A stretch of DNA of 40,145 nt, from positions 1 to 40,145 of the IMG/VR virus record IMGVR_UViG_3300005582_000030. One strand, given 5' to 3'. This DNA comes from a virus. Below, piece by piece: positions 25,603 through 33,315 of this stretch. The notes beneath the pieces were generated by a model that saw only the letters and a list, made by a program, of their open reading frames with translations, did not search any database and had not been told where the DNA came from. The first letter of the stretch is position 1; the number at the start of each line of letters is the position of its first letter. The translations under genes were made by a program, and so were the position numbers.

Positions 25603-25631
25603 TTGACCAATAAATCCAGAACTGCTATAAT
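25603..25631 (+). promoter_or_regulatory. Strong sigma70-like promoter
   Basis: TTGACC (25603-25608), a 17-base spacer and TATAAT (25626-25631) with TG one base upstream (TGCTATAAT, an extended -10). This is a near-consensus host-type promoter and suggests early transcription of the next gene by unmodified host RNA polymerase. Confidence 0.82.
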
Positions 25632-25658
25632 TACTGCATTAATCCAAAAGGAGCCTGC

Positions 25659-26786
25659 GTGAAACCCATTAAACTGTTAAATCCCCGTAGTTCAGACACC
25701 AATGTTATGGGTGGAGAACCTGTGTGGAAAACACAACCCATAGAAAATCGCATCAGTGCAATGAGTAAGGCATTCTCATGGTACAATTATTTCTACGGCA
25801 AAAAAGATGCCCGCGATATGATCGTGAACTATTTGGAATCACATGATCGCAAGGCAGATGTGCGAGCTCTTAAAAATATTCCAGACTCTTCTATACGTTT
25901 GACCACAGGATGGTTGTGTCGTATGAACATGGTGGGCCTGGAATTGAGCGAAACAGAACAAATCAAACTGGATAACTTGTTAAAAGAAATACTAACCAGC
26001 AAACAAACAGTTGAGGTGGAATCTGACTCTGGGTCAGATGCACTCGCTAAGCCTAACATTCAAGATCGCCTGAGAGAAAAAGTTGGCGAGTGTGCGGCTG
26101 AGCTTGATGGCATGTTTGACGAATTCATGATGGCTGGTGCCAAAATGTCAGCAGACTACAAACCTATCATGGTAATCCGTGGTATGAATGTGGCACCGCA
26201 AATGATCAGCGAAATTGCCAATCGTTGGAAACGTAAATTAGCAGAATTTGAAGAAGCGGTGGAAGGCAAGGACGCATTGCTAGTTGAGGCATATTCCTAC
26301 TTGACCAAGATCCAATTGCGTAATTGTGTAAAGTTTTGCGAAGCAGTGGTCAACGACTGTGGTGCGTATGTGCAGATCAAGAAGGTTGAGCGCAAGCCAC
26401 GCAAGGTCCGGGCAGTTCCCCCAGAAAAACGTGCGGCCAAGTTCAAACACACAGCAGAGTTTGCAGAACTCAAACTCAAGGGTTTGCCAGCCGCAAGCCT
26501 GGTAGACAAGGCCGAAGCCTGGTTGTACGATACCAAGAAACGCAAGCTCATCCACCTTATGGCCGACAGCCATACTCAGGCATTTACCATAAAGAACAAC
26601 AGCATAATTGGATACAGTACTGTGGACACACTACAAAAAACTGTGCGTAAACCAGCAGACATTACCAAAGCCATACAGGCTGCAGGCAAGCCAGCGGCAC
26701 GTAAGGTTTACAAAGATTTGACCACTACAGAAACACCCTGGAATGCTCGCGGAACTGAGAACCTGATCATTCTCAAAGCCTGGTAA
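25659..26786 (+). CDS. Conserved hypothetical protein under an early-type promoter
   Basis: The 375-residue protein starts at GTG 25659 behind a clear AAAAGGAG (25646-25653). I do not recognise its function, though similar proteins seem to occur beside neck genes of marine T4-like phages. It is mixed alpha/beta and charged, unlike the fibre proteins. An N-terminal block includes AMSKAFSWYNYFYGKKDARD. The middle is helical (DELDGMFDEFMMAG-type, EIANRWKRKLAEFEEAVEG). A basic stretch near residues 243-265 (VERKPRKVRAVPPEKRAAKF) could contact nucleic acid. Residues about 285-330 form a strand-rich region (AWLYDTKKRKLIHLMADSHT). Its TAA stop is inside the gp13 late promoter. Confidence 0.65.
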   Translation: MKPIKLLNPRSSDTNVMGGEPVWKTQPIENRISAMSKAFSWYNYFYGKKDARDMIVNYLESHDRKADVRALKNIPDSSIRLTTGWLCRMNMVGLELSETEQIKLDNLLKEILTSKQTVEVESDSGSDALAKPNIQDRLREKVGECAAELDGMFDEFMMAGAKMSADYKPIMVIRGMNVAPQMISEIANRWKRKLAEFEEAVEGKDALLVEAYSYLTKIQLRNCVKFCEAVVNDCGAYVQIKKVERKPRKVRAVPPEKRAAKFKHTAEFAELKLKGLPAASLVDKAEAWLYDTKKRKLIHLMADSHTQAFTIKNNSIIGYSTVDTLQKTVRKPADITKAIQAAGKPAARKVYKDLTTTETPWNARGTENLIILKAW

Positions 26787-26807
26787 ATATAGGGACTGGA
26801 GTCCCTT
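26782..26807 (+). promoter_or_regulatory. Late promoter GGTAAATA followed by a hairpin at the gp13 start
   Basis: GGTAAATA is 26782-26789, and its TAA (26784-26786) is the stop codon of the previous gene. AGGGAC (26791-26796) pairs with GTCCCT (26801-26806) around a TGGA loop, and GGAG (26798-26801) is the ribosome site for the ATG at 26808. A late transcript starting near 26795 would lack most of the 5' arm. Confidence 0.72.
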
Positions 26808-27569
26808 ATGGCTGAAAATACCCTACCCCAACTAAAGCAAGATCTAATAGAATATGTCAAGCTCCAGTTGGGTGATCAAATAGTTGATCTTGAATTAGAC
26901 CCTGCACACTACGAAGCCGCGTATCAAAAAACAATAGGCACTTATCGTCAACGTGCTGAAAATGCTTACGAAGAAGCATACATTTTTATGGAGTTGATTC
27001 GAGATGTAAACATCTATACCTTACCCCAAGAAGTTGCAAGTGTACGTCAAGTATTCCGTAGAACTTTCGGCGATTCAACTGGCCCTTTTGCATCAAACTT
27101 TGATCCGTTTGCACAGGCCTCAATCAACGTTTACCTTATGAACTTTAACGTGGCAGGCGGACTTGCCACTTACGATTTCTACAGCCAGTATGTTGAATTA
27201 GCTGGACGTATGTTTGGCGCTTACATGAACTATACGTTCAATCCTGTAACCAAAAAACTACAGCTGATCCGTGATCCAAAAGGCACCGGCGAAAACGTGT
27301 TGCTTTGGGTGTACCAAGTCAAACCCGAAATTCAATTGCTCAGTGACTACCAAATTCAACAATGGATCAAGGACTATATGTTGGCCAACTGCAAAATGAT
27401 CATTGGTGAAGCACGTGAAAAGTTTGCTACCATTGCTGGTCCACAAGGTGGTGGTACTCTAAATGGTACAGCAATGAAATCTGAAGCCAAAGAAGCCATG
27501 GCTGACCTAATAGAACAACTTAAAATGTACGTGGATGCAAGTCAACCACTGACCTGGGTAATTGGGTAA
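26808..27569 (+). CDS. gp13: Neck protein, T4 gp13-like
   Basis: gp13 completes the head and connects it to the tail through the neck. The 253-residue length is right for the family (T4 gp13 is about 309). Recognisable blocks are LKQDLIEYVKLQLGDQIVDL at the N-terminus, VLLWVYQ and then QQWIKDYMLANCKMIIGEAR near residues 187-206. The C-terminal motif GGTLNGTAMKSEAKEAM (about 217-233) corresponds to the VxLNGxAxxSEGxE element of T4 gp13. Its hairpin leader may block translation on read-through mRNA from the early promoter upstream. Confidence 0.85.
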   Translation: MAENTLPQLKQDLIEYVKLQLGDQIVDLELDPAHYEAAYQKTIGTYRQRAENAYEEAYIFMELIRDVNIYTLPQEVASVRQVFRRTFGDSTGPFASNFDPFAQASINVYLMNFNVAGGLATYDFYSQYVELAGRMFGAYMNYTFNPVTKKLQLIRDPKGTGENVLLWVYQVKPEIQLLSDYQIQQWIKDYMLANCKMIIGEAREKFATIAGPQGGGTLNGTAMKSEAKEAMADLIEQLKMYVDASQPLTWVIG

Positions 27570-27576
27570 CACACGC

Positions 27577-27605
27577 TAGACAAACTATTGCAATTGTGTT
27601 ACAAT
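27577..27605 (+). promoter_or_regulatory. Sigma70-like promoter with extended -10
   Basis: TAGACA (27577-27582), a 17-base spacer and TACAAT (27600-27605) preceded by TGT (TGTTACAAT). The start codon at 27612 is seven bases past the -10, so the transcript would be nearly leaderless. GTAACACA/TGTGTTAC (27566-27573 and 27595-27602) also form an inverted repeat across it, a possible operator. Confidence 0.65.
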
Positions 27606-27611
27606 CATTGA

Positions 27612-28133
27612 ATGCACTTGATGATTGATCTTGAGGGCTTGGCAACAGGCCCTGACACCACTATTCTTACCATAGCCGCTCAAACATTTGATCCGTTTGG
27701 GTCAGGTCACTATGACAAGCATTATTATGCTAGAGTAACTCTAGAAAGCCAGGAAAATCGTGCAATTGACAACAGCACAATTGAATGGTGGGCGACTCAA
27801 CCAGAACATGCTAGAGAAGAAGCATTTGGGGAACAAGATCGTATCCCGTTAGATCAGGCTCTAGATGAACTAGGCCGGCTGATCTGGCACTCCAAACTAA
27901 TTTGGGCCCAAGGTCCAACATACGACATGAATATTCTTGAACATGCCTACAAGAGCTACAACAAACCACTGCCTTGGAAATACTACCAGGTGCGTGACAG
28001 CCGGACAGTGTTTAGTTTATGGCCAGAACAGCCTATTCCTGTCACCAGCCATCATGCACTGGAAGACTGCCGTAGACAGATTGGCATGTTACAAACAACA
28101 CTTCGGCACCTCAATGTAAAGGAACTCAAATGA
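27612..28133 (+). CDS. DEDDh-type 3'-5' exonuclease (DnaQ-like, DUF5051/Rv2179c-like)
   Basis: A 173-residue exonuclease fold with all five expected acidic and His positions: D6 and E8 in MIDLEGLATGPD, D105 in TYDMNILE, and H147 and D152 in HHALED. The short size and the LATGPDTTILTIAAQTFD start resemble the exonuclease VIII/Rv2179c-like group found in phages. It probably degrades DNA or RNA; the substrate is not visible. It shares four bases with the dNMP kinase gene (ATGA), so the two form an operon. No ribosome site precedes the ATG at 27612. A second ATG at 27621 is possible but would still keep D6/E8. Confidence 0.83.
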   Translation: MHLMIDLEGLATGPDTTILTIAAQTFDPFGSGHYDKHYYARVTLESQENRAIDNSTIEWWATQPEHAREEAFGEQDRIPLDQALDELGRLIWHSKLIWAQGPTYDMNILEHAYKSYNKPLPWKYYQVRDSRTVFSLWPEQPIPVTSHHALEDCRRQIGMLQTTLRHLNVKELK

Positions 28134-28792
28134 TCATTGGCATCTGTGGATTTATAGGTTCAGGTAAAGATACCATTGCTGACTATCTTGTTAACTTACA
28201 TCACTTTCGTAGAGAATCATTTGCATCAACCCTTAAAGATGCTGTGGCACAAGTGTTTGGTTGGGACAGGACCATGCTGGAAGGGCGCACAAAACAAGCC
28301 CGTGAATGGCGTGAACAAGTGGATCCATGGTGGGCAGAACGTCTGCACATGCCCACATTAACACCACGTTGGATCCTGCAATACTGGGGCACAGAAGTGT
28401 GCAGAGCAGGATTTCACGATGACATTTGGATTGCCAGTTTAGAAAACAAACTACGCCACAGCCAGGATGATGTTGTTATTAGTGACTGCCGTTTTACCAA
28501 CGAAATCCTGGCTATTAAAAACGCAGGCGGTAAGGTTATTAGAGTGACTCGTGGACCCGAACCTGAGTGGTACAACGCCGCACTGAGTGTAAATCAAGGT
28601 GCCAACGGCAACTCAACCTGGTCAATCAGCCACAGAAAATTAGAAAAATTAAAAATTCATGCCAGTGAAACTGCCTGGGTGGGTACAAAATTTGATGTGG
28701 TACTAGACAACAACGGTACTCTGGATGATTTATATCAACAGGTCAAATCACTGGTCACAAGTCCGGTTCTAGATCACCCAAGCGCCAAGTAA
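28130..28792 (+). CDS. gp1: Deoxynucleoside monophosphate kinase, T4 gene 1 family
   Basis: It phosphorylates dNMPs to dNDPs for phage DNA synthesis. The P-loop GFIGSGKDT (residues 7-15) matches the SGKDT form of T4 gp1. Later blocks also align with it: LQYWGTEVCRAGFHDDIWI, VISDCRFTNEILAIKNAGG then KVIRVTRG, and near the C-terminus LDNNGTLDDLY, like T4 ITNDGSLEELF. At 220 residues it is close to T4 gp1 (241). It is a nucleotide-metabolism gene placed among late structural genes and served by the early-type promoter at 27577. Its 3' end overlaps the reverse HNH-like gene by 38 bases. Confidence 0.9.
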   Translation: MIIGICGFIGSGKDTIADYLVNLHHFRRESFASTLKDAVAQVFGWDRTMLEGRTKQAREWREQVDPWWAERLHMPTLTPRWILQYWGTEVCRAGFHDDIWIASLENKLRHSQDDVVISDCRFTNEILAIKNAGGKVIRVTRGPEPEWYNAALSVNQGANGNSTWSISHRKLEKLKIHASETAWVGTKFDVVLDNNGTLDDLYQQVKSLVTSPVLDHPSAK

Positions 28793-29102
28793 CATCAGTT
28801 TTTTTAATTAATTCAACACAGTTGAGACAAACTGTTTTTAAATTTCGTTGTTCTGAATTGTTGAGATTCCCATCAACATGAAACACCAATAGCTGAGTCA
28901 GTATCTTGGCCTTGAACCCGCACTTGTCACATGCGGGTTTTTTCTTGTAACCAGCACTTTTCCAACGAGGATCTCGTGGACGAAGTCCTCGGGCCTTCCT
29001 GGCACAGTTCTCACACCGTGATCTATAGTGTGTGATATCTTCTTTGCGATAGTTTACAGCACATTGGCGCTGATGACATGACTGACATACGGGTCTTTGC
29101 AT
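28755..29102 (-). CDS. HNH-like zinc-binding protein
   Basis: The 115-residue protein starts MQRPVCQSCHQRQCAVNY and has pairs of Cys-x2-Cys (CQSC, CENC, CDKC, CLNC) plus the core H-x-DGN-x-N ... NL ... C-x2-C (FHVDGNLNNSEQRNLKTVCL). That is the layout of HNH endonucleases, but the last catalytic His is missing (LNCVELIKK), so it may only bind DNA or RNA. The ATG at 29102 is preferred over 29195 because a CATAAATA motif ends four bases before it, because the protein then begins with the conserved Cys pair, and because the longer version would span the gp18 promoter. It is encoded opposite to both neighbours. Confidence 0.72.
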   Translation of the reverse strand: MQRPVCQSCHQRQCAVNYRKEDITHYRSRCENCARKARGLRPRDPRWKSAGYKKKPACDKCGFKAKILTQLLVFHVDGNLNNSEQRNLKTVCLNCVELIKKTDVTWRLGDLEPDL

Positions 29103-29106
29103 GGTA

Positions 29107-29114
29107 TATTTATG
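29107..29114 (-). promoter_or_regulatory. Late promoter motif CATAAATA for the HNH-like gene
   Basis: On the - strand CATAAATA is followed by TACC and the ATG at 29102. The four-base gap again leaves no leader. Confidence 0.65.
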
Positions 29115-29163
29115 ATGGACCTTTGCCAAAGGGTGCTCAACTCCGCTGTTTTTGGCATTCGTC

Positions 29164-29171
29164 AATAAATA
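29164..29171 (+). promoter_or_regulatory. Late promoter motif AATAAATA for the tail sheath gene
   Basis: It ends 25 bases before the ATG at 29197, with AAAAGGAA (29183-29190) as ribosome site. TGG-c-ATTC (29153-29160) can pair with GAATCCA (29188-29194) around the promoter, a weak version of the hairpin leaders seen elsewhere. Confidence 0.7.
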
Positions 29172-29196
29172 TCTATAACTTGAAAAGGAATCCATT

Positions 29197-32100
29197 ATGG
29201 CTCTAGTATCACCAGGCGTAGAAGTAACAGTAATTGACGAGAGTCAATATATCCCTTCAGCCGTCAACACAGTACCTTACTTTGTGGTTGCCACAGCACA
29301 AAACAAAGTATCCAGCGACGGAGTAACCGTAGCAGCAGGTACACTTGCCGCTAATGCAAACAAAACATATTTAATCACCAGTCAGCGTGATTTGGCCGCC
29401 ACATTTGGTGTGCCATTCTTCTACAACACCACAACTGGCACTCCAATCAACGGCTACGAACTCAACGAGTATGGCTTACTAGCCGCTTACTCTGCATTGG
29501 GTGTTACCAACCGTGCGTATGTACAACGGGTTGATGTTGACCTAACTGAACTTACTGCAAGTTTGACCCGCCCAACTGGCGCTCCTGCTAATGGTGATTA
29601 CTGGTTGGATACCACAGTCAGTACTTGGGGAATTTTTGAATGGGATCAAACTACCGCTACATTTACCAATGTAGAACCATTGCAGATCACTGACGCCACA
29701 GACACTGTGAGCGGCAACGATACAGTTGCAGGAAACACTCCCAAGGCCTCTATTGGTTCAATTGGTGATTATGCAGTGGTAGCAGTGGGCACGAATATTT
29801 TTGGCTATTACAAAAAATCCGACAATACCTGGAATCAGATTGGTAGCAATGCCTGGAAAACTTCATGGCCCACAATCACAGGATCTGCAGCTCCTACCAG
29901 CTTGACAGCAGGCAACGATATCTATATCAATGACACTTTGATCACTGTGACCACAGCCACTGTGGCAGGCCTGGCTGCCAACATCAACTCAGCTAGTATA
30001 ACAGGTGTTACTGCCACTGCCACAAACAATGTGTTGCGTATCTATGCAGATTCTACTGCGGCCAACGATAATTCAACACTGAGCAACAATGGTATTGTCA
30101 CAATTGATGCAGGCCCAGTGGGTGGTGGAGCCTTGCTCACTGCACTGGGTATCTCAGCAGGCGAGTATGCAGCTCCGGACTATGAACCAGCTTACAGTTA
30201 CGAACAGCCGCGCTGGAGAACCACAGACACTGACGGTGGTCGTCCAACAGGTTCTGTATGGCAAAACCTTTCCACAGCCAACAATGGTTTAAACTTGAGT
30301 TTCAAATCATACAGTGCCGCTTTAGGTACGTTTGTATCACAAACAGTGCCAGCCTACAGCAGTGACACACCTGCAATCTATGCTCTTGACCCTACCGGTG
30401 GCGGCAAGAATATTCCTGTAGGCACTAGTTTTGTGATCTACAATAGTTTTTTCTACTCAACCACTCCACTGACAACATTTGCATTTGATATTGTAAATCG
30501 TTATGCAACTGGCGCAACAGAAATTACAGGAACCACTGTGCCTGCATCATTCACCGTAGGCAATAGTTTTAGTGTCGTGGCCACTGCTGCTGGACAATCT
30601 ACTACCAATGCTGGAACCGCTACCATAGGTGGCACAGGCACTGTGGCAAATTTCGTTGCGGCTGTATCAGCCGCTAATGTTCCTTATGTGTCAGCCAGTG
30701 TGAACACCGCAGGCAATATTGTGTTTACACACAGTCAAGGTGGTACAATATTTTTGCAAAACATTTCAGGAACTCCTGTCACAGCTGCAGGATTTACTAC
30801 AAGCACAGACAAAGTACGTCAAAGTCCACTTAATTCAACCTTTTTGGTTTTGAGTAATTTTGTAAGTGATCCGTTGTTTACCTACACAGCTAGTTCAACA
30901 GCACCAGATCAAGATCCTGCAGATGGAAGATTGTGGTACTACAGTGCAGTTGACGAAGTAGACATCATGATCCAGGACAATGGCACCTGGCAAGGATACC
31001 AATTGGTGTCTAACGATGTTCGCGGCTATGATTTGACCTTGTGTAATGCTACTGGTCCTATTATTTCAGCCACAGCACCTACTACACAAACCAACACCGC
31101 TGAAAGTGACTTGGTCTACGGCGACTTGTGGGTAGACACATCTGATTTGGAAAACTACCCCAAGCTATATCGTTGGGAAAGCGTGAGTGGACTTGATCAA
31201 TGGGTAGAAATTGACACTACAGATCAGGTCACACAAAATGGTATCCTGTTTGCTGATGCACGATGGGCACCTAACGGCACAACAGATCCTGTGGCAGATC
31301 CGATTCCAAGCATTGAAGATCTACTGGAGAGTGATTATCTTGATCCAGATGCTCCTAACCCAGCATTGTATCCACAAGGCATGTTGTTGTTTAACACACG
31401 TCGTTCAGGCTACAATGTCAAGAGCTTCCAAAGCAGTTATTTCACAACCACTGCCACTGACTATGCTATTGATGCCTGGTCAGCCAGCCAGACCTATGGT
31501 GAAAATGAATTTGTAAGTTACAACAATGGCATCTACGTGTGTATCTTGGCTCCTACTGCCAATCAGAATCCCAGCAATGGCACATACTGGGCCTTGATCA
31601 ATTTGAACACCTGGCTCAGCACCAGTGGCAATAGAGACGACGGCGCCATGTGGTCAGGTCGCTTGGCACAACGTCAGTTGATCATTCAAGCACTCAAGTC
31701 AGGTATTGACACCAGCGTCACAGCACGTGAAGAACAAACACAGTTCAACATTATTGCAACACCTGCTTATCCAGAATTGACACCAAACATGATTGCACTC
31801 AGCAATGAGCGCAACAACACCTTGTTTGTTGTGGGTGACACACCAATGCGTCTAGGACCAGATGGCAACAGCTTAGTAGCGTTTGCTACAGACAACAATG
31901 GCCTGGGACAACCCAACGGCGATGGAAATTCAGCAACCAGCAACTATTGCGGCGTGTTCTATCCAAGTTGCCAGACCACTGATCTTGGTGGAAACACAGT
32001 TGTTCAACCTCCAAGCCACATGATGGTTCGCACAATCCTACGCAGTGATGCCGCAAGTTACCCATGGTTGGCGCCAGCAGGCACACGTCGTGGTGTAATT

Positions 32101-32607
32101 GACAATGCAGCCTCAATTGGTTATATTGATGCCGCAACAGGTGAGTTCAACCAAATTGGTGTGAGTCAGTCAGTACGTGATATCTTGTATGAGCGCAACA
32201 TCAACCCAATTACATTCATCCCAGGTATTGGTATCACTAACTTTGGTAACAAGACAAGCACTATAACTACCACAGCCTTGGATCGCATCAACGTGGCACG
32301 ATTGGTGGCATTCTTGCGTGGACGCCTGGAAGAGATTGGCAAACTGTACTTGTTTGAACCCAACGACACAATCACACGCAATGAAATCACCAACACTTGC
32401 AACAGCTTGATGATTGACTTGATTGCCAAACGTGCGATTTATGACTACTTGGTGGTTTGTGATTTGAGCAACAACACACCAGCACGTATCGATCGTAACG
32501 AACTGTGGGTTGATATTGCCATAGAACCAGTGAAAGCGGTGGAATTTATCTACATTCCGTTGCGTATCAAGAACACTGGTGAAATCGCCGGAGGCGCTGG
32601 AGTATAA
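29197..32607 (+). CDS. gp18: Tail sheath protein, T4 gp18 family, enlarged
   Basis: gp18 forms the contractile sheath. The N-terminus (MALVSPGVEVTVIDESQYI) and the C-terminal 300 residues (LFVVGDTPMRLGPDG, FIPGIGITNFGNKT, RLVAFLRGRLEEIGKLYLFE, WVDIAIEPVKAVEFIYIPLR) are typical. At 1,136 residues it is far longer than T4 gp18 (659). The extra middle holds several Trp/Tyr turn modules: GDYWLDTT near 131, DGRLWYYSAVDEVDIM near 577, GDLWVDTSDLENYPKLYRW near 642. There is also a segment near 760-808 (WSASQTYGENEFVSYNNGIY ... YWALINLNTW) resembling a small carbohydrate-binding module. These are probably displayed on the sheath surface. The frame is unbroken. Confidence 0.93.
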   Translation: MALVSPGVEVTVIDESQYIPSAVNTVPYFVVATAQNKVSSDGVTVAAGTLAANANKTYLITSQRDLAATFGVPFFYNTTTGTPINGYELNEYGLLAAYSALGVTNRAYVQRVDVDLTELTASLTRPTGAPANGDYWLDTTVSTWGIFEWDQTTATFTNVEPLQITDATDTVSGNDTVAGNTPKASIGSIGDYAVVAVGTNIFGYYKKSDNTWNQIGSNAWKTSWPTITGSAAPTSLTAGNDIYINDTLITVTTATVAGLAANINSASITGVTATATNNVLRIYADSTAANDNSTLSNNGIVTIDAGPVGGGALLTALGISAGEYAAPDYEPAYSYEQPRWRTTDTDGGRPTGSVWQNLSTANNGLNLSFKSYSAALGTFVSQTVPAYSSDTPAIYALDPTGGGKNIPVGTSFVIYNSFFYSTTPLTTFAFDIVNRYATGATEITGTTVPASFTVGNSFSVVATAAGQSTTNAGTATIGGTGTVANFVAAVSAANVPYVSASVNTAGNIVFTHSQGGTIFLQNISGTPVTAAGFTTSTDKVRQSPLNSTFLVLSNFVSDPLFTYTASSTAPDQDPADGRLWYYSAVDEVDIMIQDNGTWQGYQLVSNDVRGYDLTLCNATGPIISATAPTTQTNTAESDLVYGDLWVDTSDLENYPKLYRWESVSGLDQWVEIDTTDQVTQNGILFADARWAPNGTTDPVADPIPSIEDLLESDYLDPDAPNPALYPQGMLLFNTRRSGYNVKSFQSSYFTTTATDYAIDAWSASQTYGENEFVSYNNGIYVCILAPTANQNPSNGTYWALINLNTWLSTSGNRDDGAMWSGRLAQRQLIIQALKSGIDTSVTAREEQTQFNIIATPAYPELTPNMIALSNERNNTLFVVGDTPMRLGPDGNSLVAFATDNNGLGQPNGDGNSATSNYCGVFYPSCQTTDLGGNTVVQPPSHMMVRTILRSDAASYPWLAPAGTRRGVIDNAASIGYIDAATGEFNQIGVSQSVRDILYERNINPITFIPGIGITNFGNKTSTITTTALDRINVARLVAFLRGRLEEIGKLYLFEPNDTITRNEITNTCNSLMIDLIAKRAIYDYLVVCDLSNNTPARIDRNELWVDIAIEPVKAVEFIYIPLRIKNTGEIAGGAGV

Positions 32608-32610
32608 TAA

Positions 32611-32633
32611 GGTGGCGGTTTCGACCGCCTACC
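32611..32633 (+). terminator. UUCG hairpin between sheath and tube genes, no T-run
   Basis: GGCGGT (32614-32619), TTCG loop, ACCGCC (32624-32629). The stem is extended by GGT/ACC with one bulged T. No run of T follows, so it is more likely an mRNA end or stability element, or a processing point, than a full terminator. Confidence 0.55.
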
Positions 32634-32639
32634 AATCCA

Positions 32640-32647
32640 GGTAAATA
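32640..32647 (+). promoter_or_regulatory. Late promoter motif GGTAAATA for the tail tube gene
   Basis: It ends 19 bases before the ATG at 32667, with AGGAGA (32655-32660) as a strong ribosome site. Confidence 0.7.
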
Positions 32648-32666
32648 AACACATAGGAGATAACAA

Positions 32667-33299
32667 ATGGCAGTTTCATCATTACAGCGCATGACAGTAC
32701 CTTTAGCTAGCGATCAAAGCTCTAGCGTACAAGGCTTGTTGATGCCAAAACTCAAATATCGCTTTAGAGTGATGTTTGAAAACTTTGGCCTTTCAAAACC
32801 AACAACAGAATTAACCAAGCAGGTTGTGAGCGTGGCTCGTCCTAACTTGACATTCGAAGAAATCACATTGCCAATCTACAACTCAACGTTGAAACTAGCC
32901 GGACGCCACTCTTGGGCAGACGTGGCTTGCTCAGTGCGTGATGATGCAAGCGGTAGCGTAAGCAAGTTGATTGGTGAGCAATTACAGAAGCAAATGGACT
33001 TCTTGGAAATGGCATCTGCCGCTTCTGGTATCGATTACAAGTTCTTGACCAAGATTGAAATCTTAGACGGTGGCAACGGTGCCGCAACTCCTGTGGTTCT
33101 TGAAACTTGGGAATTGTATGGTTGCTACCTAAAAGCCGCAGACTACGGCGAACTGAACTATGGTACCAACGAAGGTGTCACAGTTAACATGACAATCGCT
33201 TACGATAACGCTAACCAAACACCTAACGGTACTGGAGTTGGCACAGCAATTGGTAGAACAGTTGGTGATGTGGTAACTGGTGCTGGTCAAGGCGCTTAA
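32667..33299 (+). CDS. gp19: Tail tube protein, T4 gp19 family
   Basis: gp19 stacks as hexameric rings to form the tail tube inside the sheath. The 210-residue protein includes LMPKLKYRFRVMFENFG near the N-terminus, TLPIYNSTLKLAGRHSW, and the C-terminal ETWELYGCYLKAADYGELNY followed by VNMTIAYDNA. These are the strand-loop-strand elements conserved in gp19-type tube proteins, and the length is close to that of T4 gp19 (163). It follows gp18 directly, as in T4, with its own promoter and AGGAGA ribosome site, fitting the very high copy number needed. Confidence 0.92.
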   Translation: MAVSSLQRMTVPLASDQSSSVQGLLMPKLKYRFRVMFENFGLSKPTTELTKQVVSVARPNLTFEEITLPIYNSTLKLAGRHSWADVACSVRDDASGSVSKLIGEQLQKQMDFLEMASAASGIDYKFLTKIEILDGGNGAATPVVLETWELYGCYLKAADYGELNYGTNEGVTVNMTIAYDNANQTPNGTGVGTAIGRTVGDVVTGAGQGA

Positions 33300-33315
33300 C
33301 CCTTAGTGGGCTAAT

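Noticed and set aside
28798-28805. Run of T after the dNMP kinase as a terminator
   Set aside because: No convincing stem precedes it, and it encodes Lys codons of the reverse gene.
29103-29195. Longer start of the HNH-like gene at 29195
   Set aside because: The extension would cover both divergent late promoters, and the conserved protein begins at MQRPVC directly after CATAAATA.
32603-32608. TATAAT at the end of the sheath gene as a sigma70 promoter
   Set aside because: No -35-like sequence at proper spacing and no TG extension; a late motif lies just downstream.
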